From contig DGAD01000053.1 of assembly GCA_002382805.1 (NCBI GenBank), forward strand, positions 33,710 to 97,709: DNA of 64,000 nt. Reading direction: 5' to 3'. Numbering within the stretch: the first letter of the stretch is position 1; the number at the start of each line of letters is the position of its first letter. This DNA comes from Clostridiales bacterium UBA4039 (GTDB lineage Bacteria > Bacillota > Clostridia > Lachnospirales > Vallitaleaceae). A program made the translations under genes and the position numbers. Shown here in pieces: positions 39,044 to 48,274 of the stretch. The notes under the pieces are model-generated. The model did not search any database. It saw nothing but the letters and a program-made list of their open reading frames with translations, and was not told where the DNA came from.

Positions 39044-39484
39044 TCACCAGAAGTCGGACTTTTCATCTTCATCTTCGTCTTCCCACTCAAGAAATTCTAC
39101 ACTTCCATCTTTGGGAACTTCCGGTTCGAATAATCCTTGTATGTAAGCCGCTGGTTTTAGTGCCAACACTCCTATAACAAGGCCGATAAAGTGAATGGAT
39201 GATGTATATACACCAATAAATAATACTAAAAAAGTTATAAAATAGCGCAAAAAATAATGCGCTCGAACATAATTTGTCGCTGCATGGGGTGCTTTGTACA
39301 TGGCTTTTCGAAAGCTATGTTCCATCAGGTGAATCTTCAAAATGGATACAACCGCTCCAAGCCCTAGCCCCAATGCATAGCTTATACGATTTTCAACTAT
39401 CAATAATCCGATAAAAAGTGCTATTGCAATTATGATTAACACATTTCGCGTCAACTCATATACCATTGACTTACGTTCATTCAT
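39044..39484 (-). CDS. atpI: ATP synthase subunit I
   Basis: 146-residue protein with four predicted membrane helices and an acidic C-terminal tail (WEDEDEDEKSDFW). The family assists c-ring assembly or magnesium supply in other bacteria. It overlaps the preceding AtpZ-like gene by 4 bp and precedes atpB by 78 bp. Confidence 0.8.
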   Translation of the reverse strand: MNERKSMVYELTRNVLIIIAIALFIGLLIVENRISYALGLGLGAVVSILKIHLMEHSFRKAMYKAPHAATNYVRAHYFLRYFITFLVLFIGVYTSSIHFIGLVIGVLALKPAAYIQGLFEPEVPKDGSVEFLEWEDEDEDEKSDFW

Positions 39485-39717
39485 CGATGCTTATCCTTCT
39501 TTCCAAAGTCTGATTTTTTAAGTATAATGACAAATAGATTTCGAAAGGCGATATAAATGCCCATAAGAATGAAAATAATCAAAAAGATGCCATTAGTTCC
39601 TACCTTCGTATCAATCCAATGCCCTAAAAAGACACTTCCAAAAATGGGAATTGCCATGATTAATCCCACTTGTGAAATCAAAGATAAGTACTTTAATGTT
39701 TTAAAATCTGTTTTCAT
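39481..39717 (-). CDS. AtpZ/AtpI-like small membrane protein
   Basis: 78-residue protein with two membrane helices and the family motif FLGHWIDTKVGTNGIFLIIFILMG shown in part (about 30-55). First gene of the ATP synthase operon; start has GAGGT upstream. AtpZ-type proteins are proposed to help Fo assembly or act as divalent cation channels with AtpI. Confidence 0.85.
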   Translation of the reverse strand: MKTDFKTLKYLSLISQVGLIMAIPIFGSVFLGHWIDTKVGTNGIFLIIFILMGIYIAFRNLFVIILKKSDFGKKDKHR

Positions 39718-39743
39718 AATCGACCTCTTATCTTCCTAGACAC

Positions 39744-39772
39744 ATTATACCGATAAATAAAACGAATGTCTA
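39744..39772 (-). promoter_or_regulatory. ATP synthase operon promoter
   Basis: TAGACA (39772-39767), 17-bp spacer, TATAAT (39749-39744) on the minus strand. The -35 overlaps the stop codon of wecB, and the -10 lies 27 bp upstream of the first gene. Confidence 0.75.
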
Positions 39773-40876
39773 TGCCTTATTGAAGATATATTCAGCAATT
39801 CGCATTGATGCATTCCCATCTCCATAAGGATTGACCGCAGTTGCCATTCTATCATATTCCGACTTGTCTGACAACAGCTGTTGAGTCGTTTGAATGATTT
39901 TCTCTTTATTTGTCCCTACAAGCTTAAGCGTTCCCGCTTCAACCCCCTCTGGTCGTTCAGTTACATTTCGAAGGACAAGGACAGGTTTTCCCATTGAAGG
40001 AACCTCTTCTTGAAGTCCCCCTGAATCTGTCAGAACAAGATAAGAACGGTTAAGCAAATTATGCATATCTTTAAGTTCAAGCGGCGCTACAAGGTGTATA
40101 CGTTCATGATTACCCAAGATACGTTGCGCAACCTCTTGCACCTTTGGATTTAAATGTACAGAATAGACCACCACCACGTCTTCATTGGCTTGGACAGTCG
40201 CTAAGATGGCTTCACAAATGTCTTCCAATGGCTTGCCTAAATTTTCACGTCGATGTGCTGTCATTGTAATGACTTTATGCTTTTCATAGTCAATACTATT
40301 TAGGGTTTCTAAAGAGAAGCTATAAGCATCTGAAACGGTTGACTTTAATGCATCGATAACAGTATTGCCTGTAACCAAAATAGATGTATCTGCAATCCCT
40401 TCATCCAGTAAGTGTTGTCTTGCTGTTTGTGTCGGTGCAAAATGCACTTCAGCAAGTCGGCCTGTCAATAATCGATTCATCTCCTCTGGAAATGGTTGAT
40501 ATTTATCAAACGTTCGAAGACCTGCTTCGACATGTCCGACAGGAATTTTTTGATAGAACGCTGCCAATGCTCCTGCAAATGTTGTTGTGGTATCACCATG
40601 AACCAACACCATATCCGGACGTGCTTTTATAAGCACCTCTTCAAGCCCTTGAATAGCTCGCGTTGTGATTTCTGTTAACGTCTGACCAGCCTGCATTATA
40701 TTCAAATCATAATCCGGCGTGATCTCAAAAACCTCAAGAACTTGATCTAACATTTCACGATGTTGCGCTGTAACACAAACTAAACTGGTTAATCCTTCTG
40801 TTTCTTCAATTGCTTTTACAACAGGTCCCATCTTAATTGCTTCAGGACGTGTTCCAAATATACTTAATATCTTCAT
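39770..40876 (-). CDS. wecB: UDP-N-acetylglucosamine 2-epimerase (non-hydrolysing)
   Basis: 368-residue enzyme converting UDP-GlcNAc to UDP-ManNAc for wall teichoic acid or capsule precursors. Signatures include FGTRPEAIKM at the start, VHGDTTTTFAGALAAFY and GHVEAGLRT near 90-120, and LTDSGGLQEE near 290. Located next to a WecA/TagO-type transferase, which fits a linkage-unit or polymer precursor pathway. Confidence 0.95.
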   Translation of the reverse strand: MKILSIFGTRPEAIKMGPVVKAIEETEGLTSLVCVTAQHREMLDQVLEVFEITPDYDLNIMQAGQTLTEITTRAIQGLEEVLIKARPDMVLVHGDTTTTFAGALAAFYQKIPVGHVEAGLRTFDKYQPFPEEMNRLLTGRLAEVHFAPTQTARQHLLDEGIADTSILVTGNTVIDALKSTVSDAYSFSLETLNSIDYEKHKVITMTAHRRENLGKPLEDICEAILATVQANEDVVVVYSVHLNPKVQEVAQRILGNHERIHLVAPLELKDMHNLLNRSYLVLTDSGGLQEEVPSMGKPVLVLRNVTERPEGVEAGTLKLVGTNKEKIIQTTQQLLSDKSEYDRMATAVNPYGDGNASMRIAEYIFNKA

Positions 40877-40901
40877 CGCTAATCCCTTCTCTCATTCTAT
40901 A

Positions 40902-40931
40902 ACAAAAGACCCAATTACTTGAGTCTTTTGT
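40902..40931 (-). terminator. hairpin between the tagO/wecA-like gene and wecB
   Basis: ACAAAAGAC (40902-40910) and GTCTTTTGT (40923-40931) form a 9-bp stem with a 12-nt loop, ending in a short U tract. It may be a weak terminator or attenuator between the two genes. Confidence 0.5.
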
Positions 40932-40933
40932 AA

Positions 40934-42013
40934 TTATTCACTAAATTTATCTTTTTTAAAATGCGTTCTTCCCATGTCAAGTAACCATATCGATAAGATA
41001 AAACCGACAATCAAAAGCGCAAGTTTAAAGTCACTCATAACCACTAAAATCCCTGCAATTCCAAAAGCTCCACTAACAGCATAGAGTGTAACCACAGCTC
41101 TTTTTTGACTAAGTCCTTTGTCAATCAGTCGATGATGCAGATGTCCTCTGTCGCCTTGCGAAATCGGCTTTTTATTAATTAATCGACGTAGCACTGCAAA
41201 TGTTGTATCAAATATAGGCAAGCCTAATACAAGAACAGCAACAATCAGTGTCAATGCCGTATATGTTTTTAACATCGTTTGTATTGAGATAACTGCAAGT
41301 GTAAATCCTAAAAATGTTGAACCTGTATCTCCCATAAATATTTTAGCCGGGTTAAAGTTATGGGGCAAAAATCCCATACAAGCTCCTGCTAAGGTCGCTG
41401 TCAGCATAATGGACAACCCTGCTACCATAGGGTCTCCAAACAAAATCGCAATAACCATTAACATCAGCGATGCAATCGATGCAATGCCTGTAGCCAAACC
41501 ATCGAGTCCATCAATAAAATTCACCGCATTGGTGATACCAACAATCCAAAATATTGTTATAAAATTGCTCATAAATCCAAAGTCTATTTGTCCACCTGGT
41601 ATAAACGGCATAGAAATCGATTGAATCGATGTCCCTGTGTGTATGACAATCAGCGCACTTAAGACTTGAAATATGATACGAATTTTAGGCGATAGTCCAT
41701 AAATATCATCAACTAGCCCCACCGTTGTAATCAAGGTTGCTCCAATAATTAGTCCTGTCAGTTGCTCCACGCGTTGGTTAACGATAGTAGGTACCATAAT
41801 CAATAGCGTTATTGTAAATCCGGCGTAAATGGCCAATCCTCCAGCTAAGGGCATCACTTTATTATGCATGCCTCTTTCTTTTGGGTGGTCTACAGCACCG
41901 ATTTTAAAAGCAATCTTGCGACTTATAGGTGTAGCAATACTTGCAATAAAAAATGCTAATACAAAAGCCAAAATATAATATATATATTCTTCAAGGCTAT
42001 TTATGATGTTCAT
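40934..42013 (-). CDS. WecA/TagO-type undecaprenyl-phosphate sugar-1-phosphate transferase
   Basis: 359-residue membrane enzyme with about ten or eleven helices. It transfers GlcNAc 1-phosphate to undecaprenyl phosphate, the first step of wall teichoic acid or related polymer synthesis. Catalytic motifs: GLVDDIYGL (Asp pair), NAVNFIDGLDGLATG, FMGDTGS and the RGHLHHRL loop. Pairs functionally with the adjacent UDP-GlcNAc epimerase. Confidence 0.92.
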   Translation of the reverse strand: MNIINSLEEYIYYILAFVLAFFIASIATPISRKIAFKIGAVDHPKERGMHNKVMPLAGGLAIYAGFTITLLIMVPTIVNQRVEQLTGLIIGATLITTVGLVDDIYGLSPKIRIIFQVLSALIVIHTGTSIQSISMPFIPGGQIDFGFMSNFITIFWIVGITNAVNFIDGLDGLATGIASIASLMLMVIAILFGDPMVAGLSIMLTATLAGACMGFLPHNFNPAKIFMGDTGSTFLGFTLAVISIQTMLKTYTALTLIVAVLVLGLPIFDTTFAVLRRLINKKPISQGDRGHLHHRLIDKGLSQKRAVVTLYAVSGAFGIAGILVVMSDFKLALLIVGFILSIWLLDMGRTHFKKDKFSE

Positions 42014-42026
42014 AAAGATTCCTCTC

Positions 42027-42488
42027 TTAATTTAAACGGTTATATTGAACCAGCTCAACATTGGCTTCTGTCAATAGTTGTCTAGATAGTTCATCAGGGT
42101 AATCCCCGCTATATACAACACGTTTAATTCCCGCATTAATAATTAGTTTGGAGCAAATCACGCAAGGTTGTGCGGTTACATAAATTGTACCACCTTCTAT
42201 CGACACTCCGTGTTTTGCTGCCTGTACAATCGCATTTTGCTCTGCGTGGGATGCTCTACATAACTCATGGCGCTCCCCTGAAGGAATATTCATTGCTTCA
42301 CGTAAGCAACCTGTATCCACACAATGCTTGCATCCCGATGGCGCACCATTATATCCTGTTGCAAGAATTCGTGTGTCTTTTACAATAACAGAGCCTACAT
42401 GACGTCGTAAACATGTTGATCTGTTTTTTACAATATCTACGATATCCATAAAGTAATCATCCCATTTGGGGCGCGTATGCGTTTTCAT
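42027..42488 (-). CDS. dCMP deaminase (ComEB-like)
   Basis: 153-residue zinc deaminase. The zinc and catalytic motifs are SHAEQNAI (His and catalytic Glu) and [10 protein letters not shown] (two Cys). Converts dCMP to dUMP for thymidylate synthesis. It follows upp by 9 bp. Confidence 0.92.
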   Translation of the reverse strand: MKTHTRPKWDDYFMDIVDIVKNRSTCLRRHVGSVIVKDTRILATGYNGAPSGCKHCVDTGCLREAMNIPSGERHELCRASHAEQNAIVQAAKHGVSIEGGTIYVTAQPCVICSKLIINAGIKRVVYSGDYPDELSRQLLTEANVELVQYNRLN

Positions 42489-42497
42489 TATTCTCTC

Positions 42498-43127
42498 CTA
42501 TTTTGTTCCGTACAATCTGTCGCCTGCATCTCCAAGCCCAGGAACAATATATCCATGGTCATTTAATTTTTCATCGAGTGCTGCTAATAAAATATCTACA
42601 TCTGGATGGTCTTTTTGTACACGTGCAACACCTTCTGGTGCTGCAATTAAACACAATAAAGTTATGCTTTCAACACCTTTGTCTTTAATGAATTGAATAG
42701 CAGCTGATGCAGACCCACCTGTTGCAAGCATTGGATCTAATACAAATATATCTCGTTCTGGAGCATCATATGGCAACTTACAATAATATTCTACTGGATT
42801 TAAGGTGTCCGGATCACGATAAAGACCTACATGTCCCACTTTTGCAGTAGGCATTAAATTGAGCATCGCATCAACCATGCCAAGTCCTGCTCTGAGTATT
42901 GGAACAATCCCCAATGTACGTCCTGCAATTTGTTTTACTGTTGTTTTGGATACAGGCGTCTCTATTTCAACGTCCATAAGCGGTAAATTTCTTGTCGCTT
43001 CATAACACATCAACATTGATATCTCATTGACCAATTCTCTAAATTCTTTTGAGCCAGTTTCTACACGTCGTAATACCCCCATTTTATGTTGAATTAGCGG
43101 GTGATCCATTACTTTTAATTCTGCCAT
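42498..43127 (-). CDS. upp: uracil phosphoribosyltransferase
   Basis: 209-residue pyrimidine salvage enzyme forming UMP from uracil and PRPP. The PRPP loop [16 protein letters not shown] lies near 130, and the C-terminal [14 protein letters not shown] is characteristic. Confidence 0.97.
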   Translation of the reverse strand: MAELKVMDHPLIQHKMGVLRRVETGSKEFRELVNEISMLMCYEATRNLPLMDVEIETPVSKTTVKQIAGRTLGIVPILRAGLGMVDAMLNLMPTAKVGHVGLYRDPDTLNPVEYYCKLPYDAPERDIFVLDPMLATGGSASAAIQFIKDKGVESITLLCLIAAPEGVARVQKDHPDVDILLAALDEKLNDHGYIVPGLGDAGDRLYGTK

Positions 43128-43156
43128 AATAGCCTCCTTGATTTTAATTTTTGTCT

Positions 43157-43585
43157 TTAGTCTTCAATTTTATTAATTCTACGAATATGTCTTTCATCAT
43201 TGGAAAATTCCGTTGTTAGAAATGCCATAACAATATCCTTTGCAACTTCTGGTCCTGTATTTCTTCCTCCGAGTGCTAACATATTTGCATTATTATGTTC
43301 ACGTGTTGCCATTGCTGTGAAGTGGTCACTACATAATGCACAGCGAATACCTTTGATTTTATTTGCAGTAATGGAAATTCCAATTCCCGTTCCACAAATT
43401 AAAATCCCTGTCTCGCATGTCCCATCAAGCACGGCTTGGGCTACGGGTTTTGCAACGTCTGGATAATCAATGGCTTGGGCGTCATACCCTCCAAAATCTT
43501 TATATGCAAATCCTTTTTCTTCTAGAAGCGCAATAATTTCTTGCTTTAATGCGTAACCTCCATGGTCACTTCCAATTCCTATCAC
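43157..43585 (-). CDS. rpiB: ribose 5-phosphate isomerase B
   Basis: 142-residue RpiB/LacAB family isomerase with [11 protein letters not shown] at the N terminus and the active-site Cys in [15 protein letters not shown]. Interconverts ribose 5-phosphate and ribulose 5-phosphate. Overlaps the upstream phosphatase stop by 4 bp. Confidence 0.95.
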   Translation of the reverse strand: MIGIGSDHGGYALKQEIIALLEEKGFAYKDFGGYDAQAIDYPDVAKPVAQAVLDGTCETGILICGTGIGISITANKIKGIRCALCSDHFTAMATREHNNANMLALGGRNTGPEVAKDIVMAFLTTEFSNDERHIRRINKIED

Positions 43586-44022
43586 AATAATTTTCCTCCT
43601 AATTTTTTTATGACGCGCTCTAACTCCTCAGCACATCGTCGATAATCGTCTATATCTCCACCGTACGGATCCTCAATATCTCCAGCCTCTCCAACAAACT
43701 CCTTGATGCTGTATACATCACACGGATAATTGTGCTGCACCAATACTGTCTTATGTCTTTGGGTCATCGTTAATGCTAATACAGTCGAATTGCATGACGT
43801 TTTACTGAAATAGTGGGATTGATGCATAGAAATATCAACCCCTTTTTCACGCATAACTTGGACTGCATATTCAGTTGCGGGCATCGGTTCAAAAACCATT
43901 AATCCCCGTGATCGAGATAATAAATCCGCTGTAGGGTATGTCTTGCAAAACAGCGCTTCAGCCATTGGACTGCGACAGGTATTGCCTGTACAAACAAAAA
44001 CTATTTCTTTATATTTCTTCAT
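43582..44022 (-). CDS. low-molecular-weight phosphatase (YwlE-type protein arginine phosphatase)
   Basis: 146-residue phosphatase with the P-loop CTGNTCRSP (Thr after the first Gly, as in arginine phosphatases rather than the Ile or Leu of tyrosine phosphatases) and the general acid in DIEDPYGG. The gene lies between tsaC and rpiB, the same context as ywlE in B. subtilis. A protein-arginine phosphatase role is therefore preferred. Confidence 0.88.
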   Translation of the reverse strand: MKKYKEIVFVCTGNTCRSPMAEALFCKTYPTADLLSRSRGLMVFEPMPATEYAVQVMREKGVDISMHQSHYFSKTSCNSTVLALTMTQRHKTVLVQHNYPCDVYSIKEFVGEAGDIEDPYGGDIDDYRRCAEELERVIKKLGGKLL

Positions 44023-44036
44023 GATGCTCCTATCAC

Positions 44037-45092
44037 TTACACATTAATTATTTCGTGTCCAGCAGCTTTTATGAGGCGATTCATAATCGCAACATTGAGT
44101 TCTTCACCTTGAAAATCTACCGAATAAATTATATCTACATTCATATCATCAAACTTGCGCAATATCTTAAATAAATTGCTCCCAATTTCCTCTGGATTGT
44201 CTATGGCTCCAATACTTAAGACCACATCCCCTTCCAATAGGTGAACGCGATGCACAGGAGATATCACACCTACTTTTAATCCTTCTTCTCGATGAAGTGC
44301 TGACTGTGCATTGATATACTCGGTGACCTTCTCATCTGCTCCCATCACAATTTTAATTGGCGCTTTGGGTGCATAATGTTTGTATTTCATTCCCGGCGCC
44401 TTAGGGGCTTGCGTCACATCTTCCAAGTGATTGTCATAAGAGACATCTCCAATAACCGCTTTAATCATTGAATATGTAATACTCCCCGGTCGTAAGATTG
44501 AGGGTATATCACCGGTCATATCCAGTACGGTTGATTCTAGTCCATGTGTTGTTTTTCCACCATCAATAATCATATCCACACGCCCATTTAAGTCTTCAAC
44601 AACATGTCTTCCTCTTGTTGGACTTGGCTTTCCAGATATATTGGCACTCGGTGCCGCAATGGGTATACCTGCACTGTGAATAATATCATGGGCTATTGGA
44701 TGCTTTGGCATTCGAACGGCAACCGTATCTAATCCACCAGTTATAATGTCCGGAACTGTATCTTTTTTCTGAAAGATAAGTGTTAACGGTCCCGGCCAAA
44801 ATTTGGCAATCAGTCGTTTTGATTTGTCATCAATATGCTGTACATAATCTTTAAGTATATGAACATCACTAATATGCATAATCAACGGATTATCCGACGG
44901 ACGTCCCTTTGCCACATATATTTTTTTTACTGCCTGTTCATCCAGTGCGTTAGCCCCAATTCCGTATACAGTTTCAGTTGGAAACGCAACAAGACCGCCC
45001 TCACGGAGAATTTTCCCAGCTTCTTGAACAACTTGTGCATACTTTGGGTCATTTTCTGTAAGGACTACAATCTTCGTCTTTTTATTCATCAT
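44037..45092 (-). CDS. L-threonylcarbamoyladenylate synthase (Sua5/TsaC)
   Basis: 351-residue two-domain Sua5-type enzyme: YrdC domain (about 1-210; AFPTETVYGIGAN, KGRPSDNPL, SANISGKPSPT) and C-terminal Sua5 domain (about 230-350). It makes threonylcarbamoyl-AMP for the t6A37 tRNA modification. A sigma-A promoter lies about 30-57 bp upstream of the start. Confidence 0.95.
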   Translation of the reverse strand: MMNKKTKIVVLTENDPKYAQVVQEAGKILREGGLVAFPTETVYGIGANALDEQAVKKIYVAKGRPSDNPLIMHISDVHILKDYVQHIDDKSKRLIAKFWPGPLTLIFQKKDTVPDIITGGLDTVAVRMPKHPIAHDIIHSAGIPIAAPSANISGKPSPTRGRHVVEDLNGRVDMIIDGGKTTHGLESTVLDMTGDIPSILRPGSITYSMIKAVIGDVSYDNHLEDVTQAPKAPGMKYKHYAPKAPIKIVMGADEKVTEYINAQSALHREEGLKVGVISPVHRVHLLEGDVVLSIGAIDNPEEIGSNLFKILRKFDDMNVDIIYSVDFQGEELNVAIMNRLIKAAGHEIINV

Positions 45093-45121
45093 TTTACACC
45101 ATTTCTTATCTTTCGCATCTT

Positions 45122-45149
45122 ATTATATCACAAAATGCTCATTTGTTAA
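45122..45149 (-). promoter_or_regulatory. promoter upstream of the tsaC-type gene
   Basis: TTAACA (45149-45144), 16-bp spacer, TATAAT (45127-45122) on the minus strand. Confidence 0.65.
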
Positions 45150-45158
45150 GTCATCTGT

Positions 45159-46907
45159 TTATTCTTTTTTTAGATATGGACGAATAACTTCCCAGACGCT
45201 ATCACTTTCAAGACCTAATTTCCATCCTGCAACACCACCAAGTTCATATTCATCAATAAGCTGCATACGCAAATCCATTGCACGGTCATCCTCAAGCCAT
45301 ATTCTGTAGCGAATATCACCCTCATAATATTCCCCATAATATTGACCCACTTGCTCATCCCATTCCAGCTCAATATTATTTTCATCAACAATGGTTTGTC
45401 CGCCATCCATACCATAGGCCTTTGACGAAACCTTAACTTCTCCGTCAACCGTTTCTTCTTTCCACAATCTTGTATAGAAAGGAACGCCAAGAATTACTTT
45501 TTCTTTTGGAACTGATTTTAGTGTATCAACAATGCCTTCTTCAACAAAACCAATCGAAGCAACCGAGCCGCTTACAGGTGATGTTGACCAATGTTCATCA
45601 TATCCCATGATAATAAAATAATCAAGATATTTTGCAATTTCTTCACGCCCCATATGCTCTGTCCAAGGCTTTGGCACAGGTAAATCTGCTGATACAATTA
45701 AGCCTTGTTGTTTTGAATAGATGCTTAGCTCTTTCACAAACTGTACATAATATGGTCCTGTCTCTTCACCTATATTTTCCAAATCAATATTTATTCCATC
45801 TAACTCATAGACCGAAGCCAATGCCAGGAGTTGTCGAATCACTTCCATACGCTTTGTTGTACTACTTAAGACTTCATGCGTCATTGATCTTGTATAACCT
45901 TCGCCCAAATTGGCAAAAAGAGCCCAGACCTGATATCCATTGTCATGAGCCCATCTTACATAATTCAAATCTGCAATCGACTTTACTTCGCCTTCTGTCC
46001 CTTTAAGTTCAAACCATGTTGGCGAAATAACATTCGCCCCAGTTACATTTTCAAGCCGTTCTTGAACATACTGATTTGCCGTTGTATTAAAGACTTGATG
46101 CCATACAAGATTTATTTTTTCATCAAATTGTGTGCCGGGAAACTGTTTGTACGAATACACTTTCTCTTTTACTGAATGCGAAGTAACAACCGATCGCACA
46201 TTTTCCTTTTGTATATATCCTAAGAAGCCTTCTTTGGTTAAAACCTGGTAATAATTGTCTTCTTCCCCAACAATCACTACATCCATCCCTACATATGCTA
46301 CATGAAGGTATGCCGCTTCTTCATAAGGTAAAATCCGGATATAAACTTTCTGTTCACCTTCATAATAAACTTCCCCAGTAGTTTCTTCACTATACCAATC
46401 TTTGATTTGCAACACATGATACTCCTCATTATGTATGAAATCATGATGGGAAAATTTTTGTACAAGAGATAGGGGAAGATACGCCTCTCCATCAAACTCT
46501 GTCATACCAATCTCAATACGTATAGGTTCATCATTAACCGTATAGGTCAATTCATCGGTCCGCATACGAATAACATCTTCTTGGGTTGTGTACGTCAAAA
46601 TTTTTTCTTGTGCGTCGTAGTGAAATTGATCATTAATATATTCACTAACAAGTCCAACCGGAAGATATAAGATACCTCCTAAGAACTTAGGTTTTATTCC
46701 ATTGTCAATAAGCTTTCCATCATATATCGTCGCTAATGCTTCTGAATTTGCACCTTCATATACTGTCGTAAAGTCTACCTGTACTTCTTTTTGTATTTGT
46801 TGTGCCGCTTTAAAGTCTTTATATATATTGATCACGAAAAAACTTAATAGCCCTAAAATAACCAGACCAATCAGACCAATAAATAAGGGTTTTATATATG
46901 TTTTCAT
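45159..46907 (-). CDS. GH18 glycosidase with copper amine oxidase-type and SH3 domains
   Basis: 582-residue protein anchored by one N-terminal membrane helix (about 8-28). It contains a stalk-like copper amine oxidase N-domain repeat region (about 50-170), a bacterial SH3 domain (about 190-240), and a GH18 barrel (about 260-580). The catalytic motif is intact: LDGINIDLENIG, ending in the acid Glu. Related clostridial and bacillary proteins act on peptidoglycan or spore cortex. It stands 15 bp after an unknown gene that has its own promoter. Confidence 0.85.
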   Translation of the reverse strand: MKTYIKPLFIGLIGLVILGLLSFFVINIYKDFKAAQQIQKEVQVDFTTVYEGANSEALATIYDGKLIDNGIKPKFLGGILYLPVGLVSEYINDQFHYDAQEKILTYTTQEDVIRMRTDELTYTVNDEPIRIEIGMTEFDGEAYLPLSLVQKFSHHDFIHNEEYHVLQIKDWYSEETTGEVYYEGEQKVYIRILPYEEAAYLHVAYVGMDVVIVGEEDNYYQVLTKEGFLGYIQKENVRSVVTSHSVKEKVYSYKQFPGTQFDEKINLVWHQVFNTTANQYVQERLENVTGANVISPTWFELKGTEGEVKSIADLNYVRWAHDNGYQVWALFANLGEGYTRSMTHEVLSSTTKRMEVIRQLLALASVYELDGINIDLENIGEETGPYYVQFVKELSIYSKQQGLIVSADLPVPKPWTEHMGREEIAKYLDYFIIMGYDEHWSTSPVSGSVASIGFVEEGIVDTLKSVPKEKVILGVPFYTRLWKEETVDGEVKVSSKAYGMDGGQTIVDENNIELEWDEQVGQYYGEYYEGDIRYRIWLEDDRAMDLRMQLIDEYELGGVAGWKLGLESDSVWEVIRPYLKKE

Positions 46908-46922
46908 TTTCTCTCTCCATTT

Positions 46923-47549
46923 TTACGCATTTTCAAGTTGCAAAATATGTCGATTAATCGCATCTAGTGTCGCTCGAGTCACAGCCTCGTTAACATCTGT
47001 TCCTACTTTAGCCGTTCCAATAAACATCTCTTCCCGGTGATGATAAATAGAAGTAATGCTTACTGCTATCACTAAAGTATCTGATAGTTTAATCTCTTTA
47101 CAATCTTCAAATACAAACACATCATATATTCCTAGGTATTGTTCAATTGCATCAAGCACCGCTTTTCCCGATAGACGCATGACATTTGCCGTTGTTTTTA
47201 TACCGGACTTTGTTTTTGTGTATTCTTCATTGCCTTTTTCTAAAGTTACCGTAACATCAATGGTATTACCCATGTTGCTATATTCGATGGACTTTAATTT
47301 AATACGTGGATCTTGCTCATTGCGAATGACTCCGCCTTTTATCTGTGCAATGGATACTTTCTTATAATCAATAGCTTGATTAAACTGTGATAAAAGAACC
47401 GCTTCAACATCCCTTAATATTTGCTTAGGGCTTCGGCGTAAATCTGAAACAATATGAATCTCTTCAATTTGACCATTTTGATTCATTACAACCTTTGAAC
47501 CAATGACCGATTGTATCTTCATTAAAAAATCTTCAATATGTGTTGTCAT
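46923..47549 (-). CDS. conserved protein of unknown function, 208 residues
   Basis: A soluble 208-residue protein with no signal peptide or membrane helix. Two parts can be seen: an N-terminal segment (IEEIHIVSDLRRSPKQILRD, about 27-46) of a kind I have seen at the N termini of clostridial conserved proteins but cannot name, and a C-terminal alternating-strand part ending VNEAVTRATLDAINRHI. The latter resembles an RNA-binding or dimerising alpha/beta fold. It is first in an operon with the GH18 gene and has a good sigma-A promoter. I do not recognise its function. Confidence 0.7.
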   Translation of the reverse strand: MTTHIEDFLMKIQSVIGSKVVMNQNGQIEEIHIVSDLRRSPKQILRDVEAVLLSQFNQAIDYKKVSIAQIKGGVIRNEQDPRIKLKSIEYSNMGNTIDVTVTLEKGNEEYTKTKSGIKTTANVMRLSGKAVLDAIEQYLGIYDVFVFEDCKEIKLSDTLVIAVSITSIYHHREEMFIGTAKVGTDVNEAVTRATLDAINRHILQLENA

Positions 47550-47611
47550 CTTATTCCCCCTATTGTTGTACCGATTTCTTTACATCCACTTGATATATCC
47601 ATACACTTTAA

Positions 47612-47640
47612 ATTATAGTACACTTCCTATGTATTCACAA
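47612..47640 (-). promoter_or_regulatory. promoter of the unknown gene and GH18 gene
   Basis: TTGTGA (47640-47635), 17-bp spacer, TATAAT (47617-47612) on the minus strand. The -35 sequence and spacing match the HD-GYP promoter at 13744-13772. Confidence 0.7.
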
Positions 47641-47642
47641 GA

Positions 47643-47670
47643 AAAAACTGCTTCTTTCGAAGCAGTTTTT
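47643..47670 (-). terminator. terminator of the hsp20 gene
   Basis: AAAAACTGCTTC (47643-47654) and GAAGCAGTTTTT (47659-47670) form a 12-bp stem with a TTTC loop, ending in U on the minus strand. Confidence 0.88.
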
Positions 47671-47684
47671 AATATCCTATGGGT

Positions 47685-48137
47685 TTATTGTATTTCTATC
47701 TTATGTGTATCATCCACTTCAGCAAGTTTTGGTGCATGAATGGCCAATACACCTTCTTCAAGTTTTGCCGTGATTTCATCAGCTTTTACATCTTTCATGT
47801 AAAATGAACGTTCCATCTGACTTTGGCGTCGTTCTCTATGGATATAATGCTCTTTTTCTTCGTTCACTTCTTCATTGCTACTTACGCGAATGACAAGCTT
47901 GTTATCTCTATAGTCAACGGTTACATCTTCTTTTTTAACTCCTGGCAAGTCTGCTTCAATTAGATACTCTGTCTCAAGGTCTTTTACATCAATTTTAAAG
48001 GAATCGAATTTCCCAAATTTTGTTGGGACGAATCCATTGCCAAAAAAGTCGTCACTAAAAAAGTCGTCCATGAGATTGAAAAAGTTGTCACTGTTTTTTG
48101 CTGCTTGATTTCTTCCATAAGGTACTAATCTAAACAT
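47685..48137 (-). CDS. Hsp20/alpha-crystallin small heat shock protein
   Basis: 150-residue holdase chaperone with the alpha-crystallin domain (about 42-140; LPGVKKEDVTVDY, GVLAIHAPK). Monocistronic: a sigma-A promoter and a CIRCE operator precede it and a terminator follows. It protects unfolding proteins during stress. Confidence 0.95.
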   Translation of the reverse strand: MFRLVPYGRNQAAKNSDNFFNLMDDFFSDDFFGNGFVPTKFGKFDSFKIDVKDLETEYLIEADLPGVKKEDVTVDYRDNKLVIRVSSNEEVNEEKEHYIHRERRQSQMERSFYMKDVKADEITAKLEEGVLAIHAPKLAEVDDTHKIEIQ

Positions 48138-48163
48138 ATGAATTCCTCCTTATAATTTTATTG

Positions 48164-48190
48164 TTAGCACTCTTCGTTGTCGAGTGCTGA
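48164..48190 (-). promoter_or_regulatory. CIRCE element (HrcA operator)
   Basis: TTAGCACTC, nine bases, GAGTGCTGA; one mismatch to the CIRCE consensus TTAGCACTC-N9-GAGTGCTAA. It lies between the -10 and the hsp20 start, the usual position for HrcA repression. Confidence 0.95.
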
Positions 48191-48200
48191 TTACACATAT

Positions 48201-48229
48201 AATATAGCGCATTTCCAAAGTTATGTCAA
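48201..48229 (-). promoter_or_regulatory. hsp20 promoter
   Basis: Perfect -35 TTGACA (48229-48224), 17-bp spacer, -10 TATATT (48206-48201) on the minus strand; the CIRCE begins 10 bp downstream. Confidence 0.88.
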
Positions 48230-48274
48230 CCTTTTTTATATGTTTTTTACTTTTTTTTGCCCGCTATATTATTG

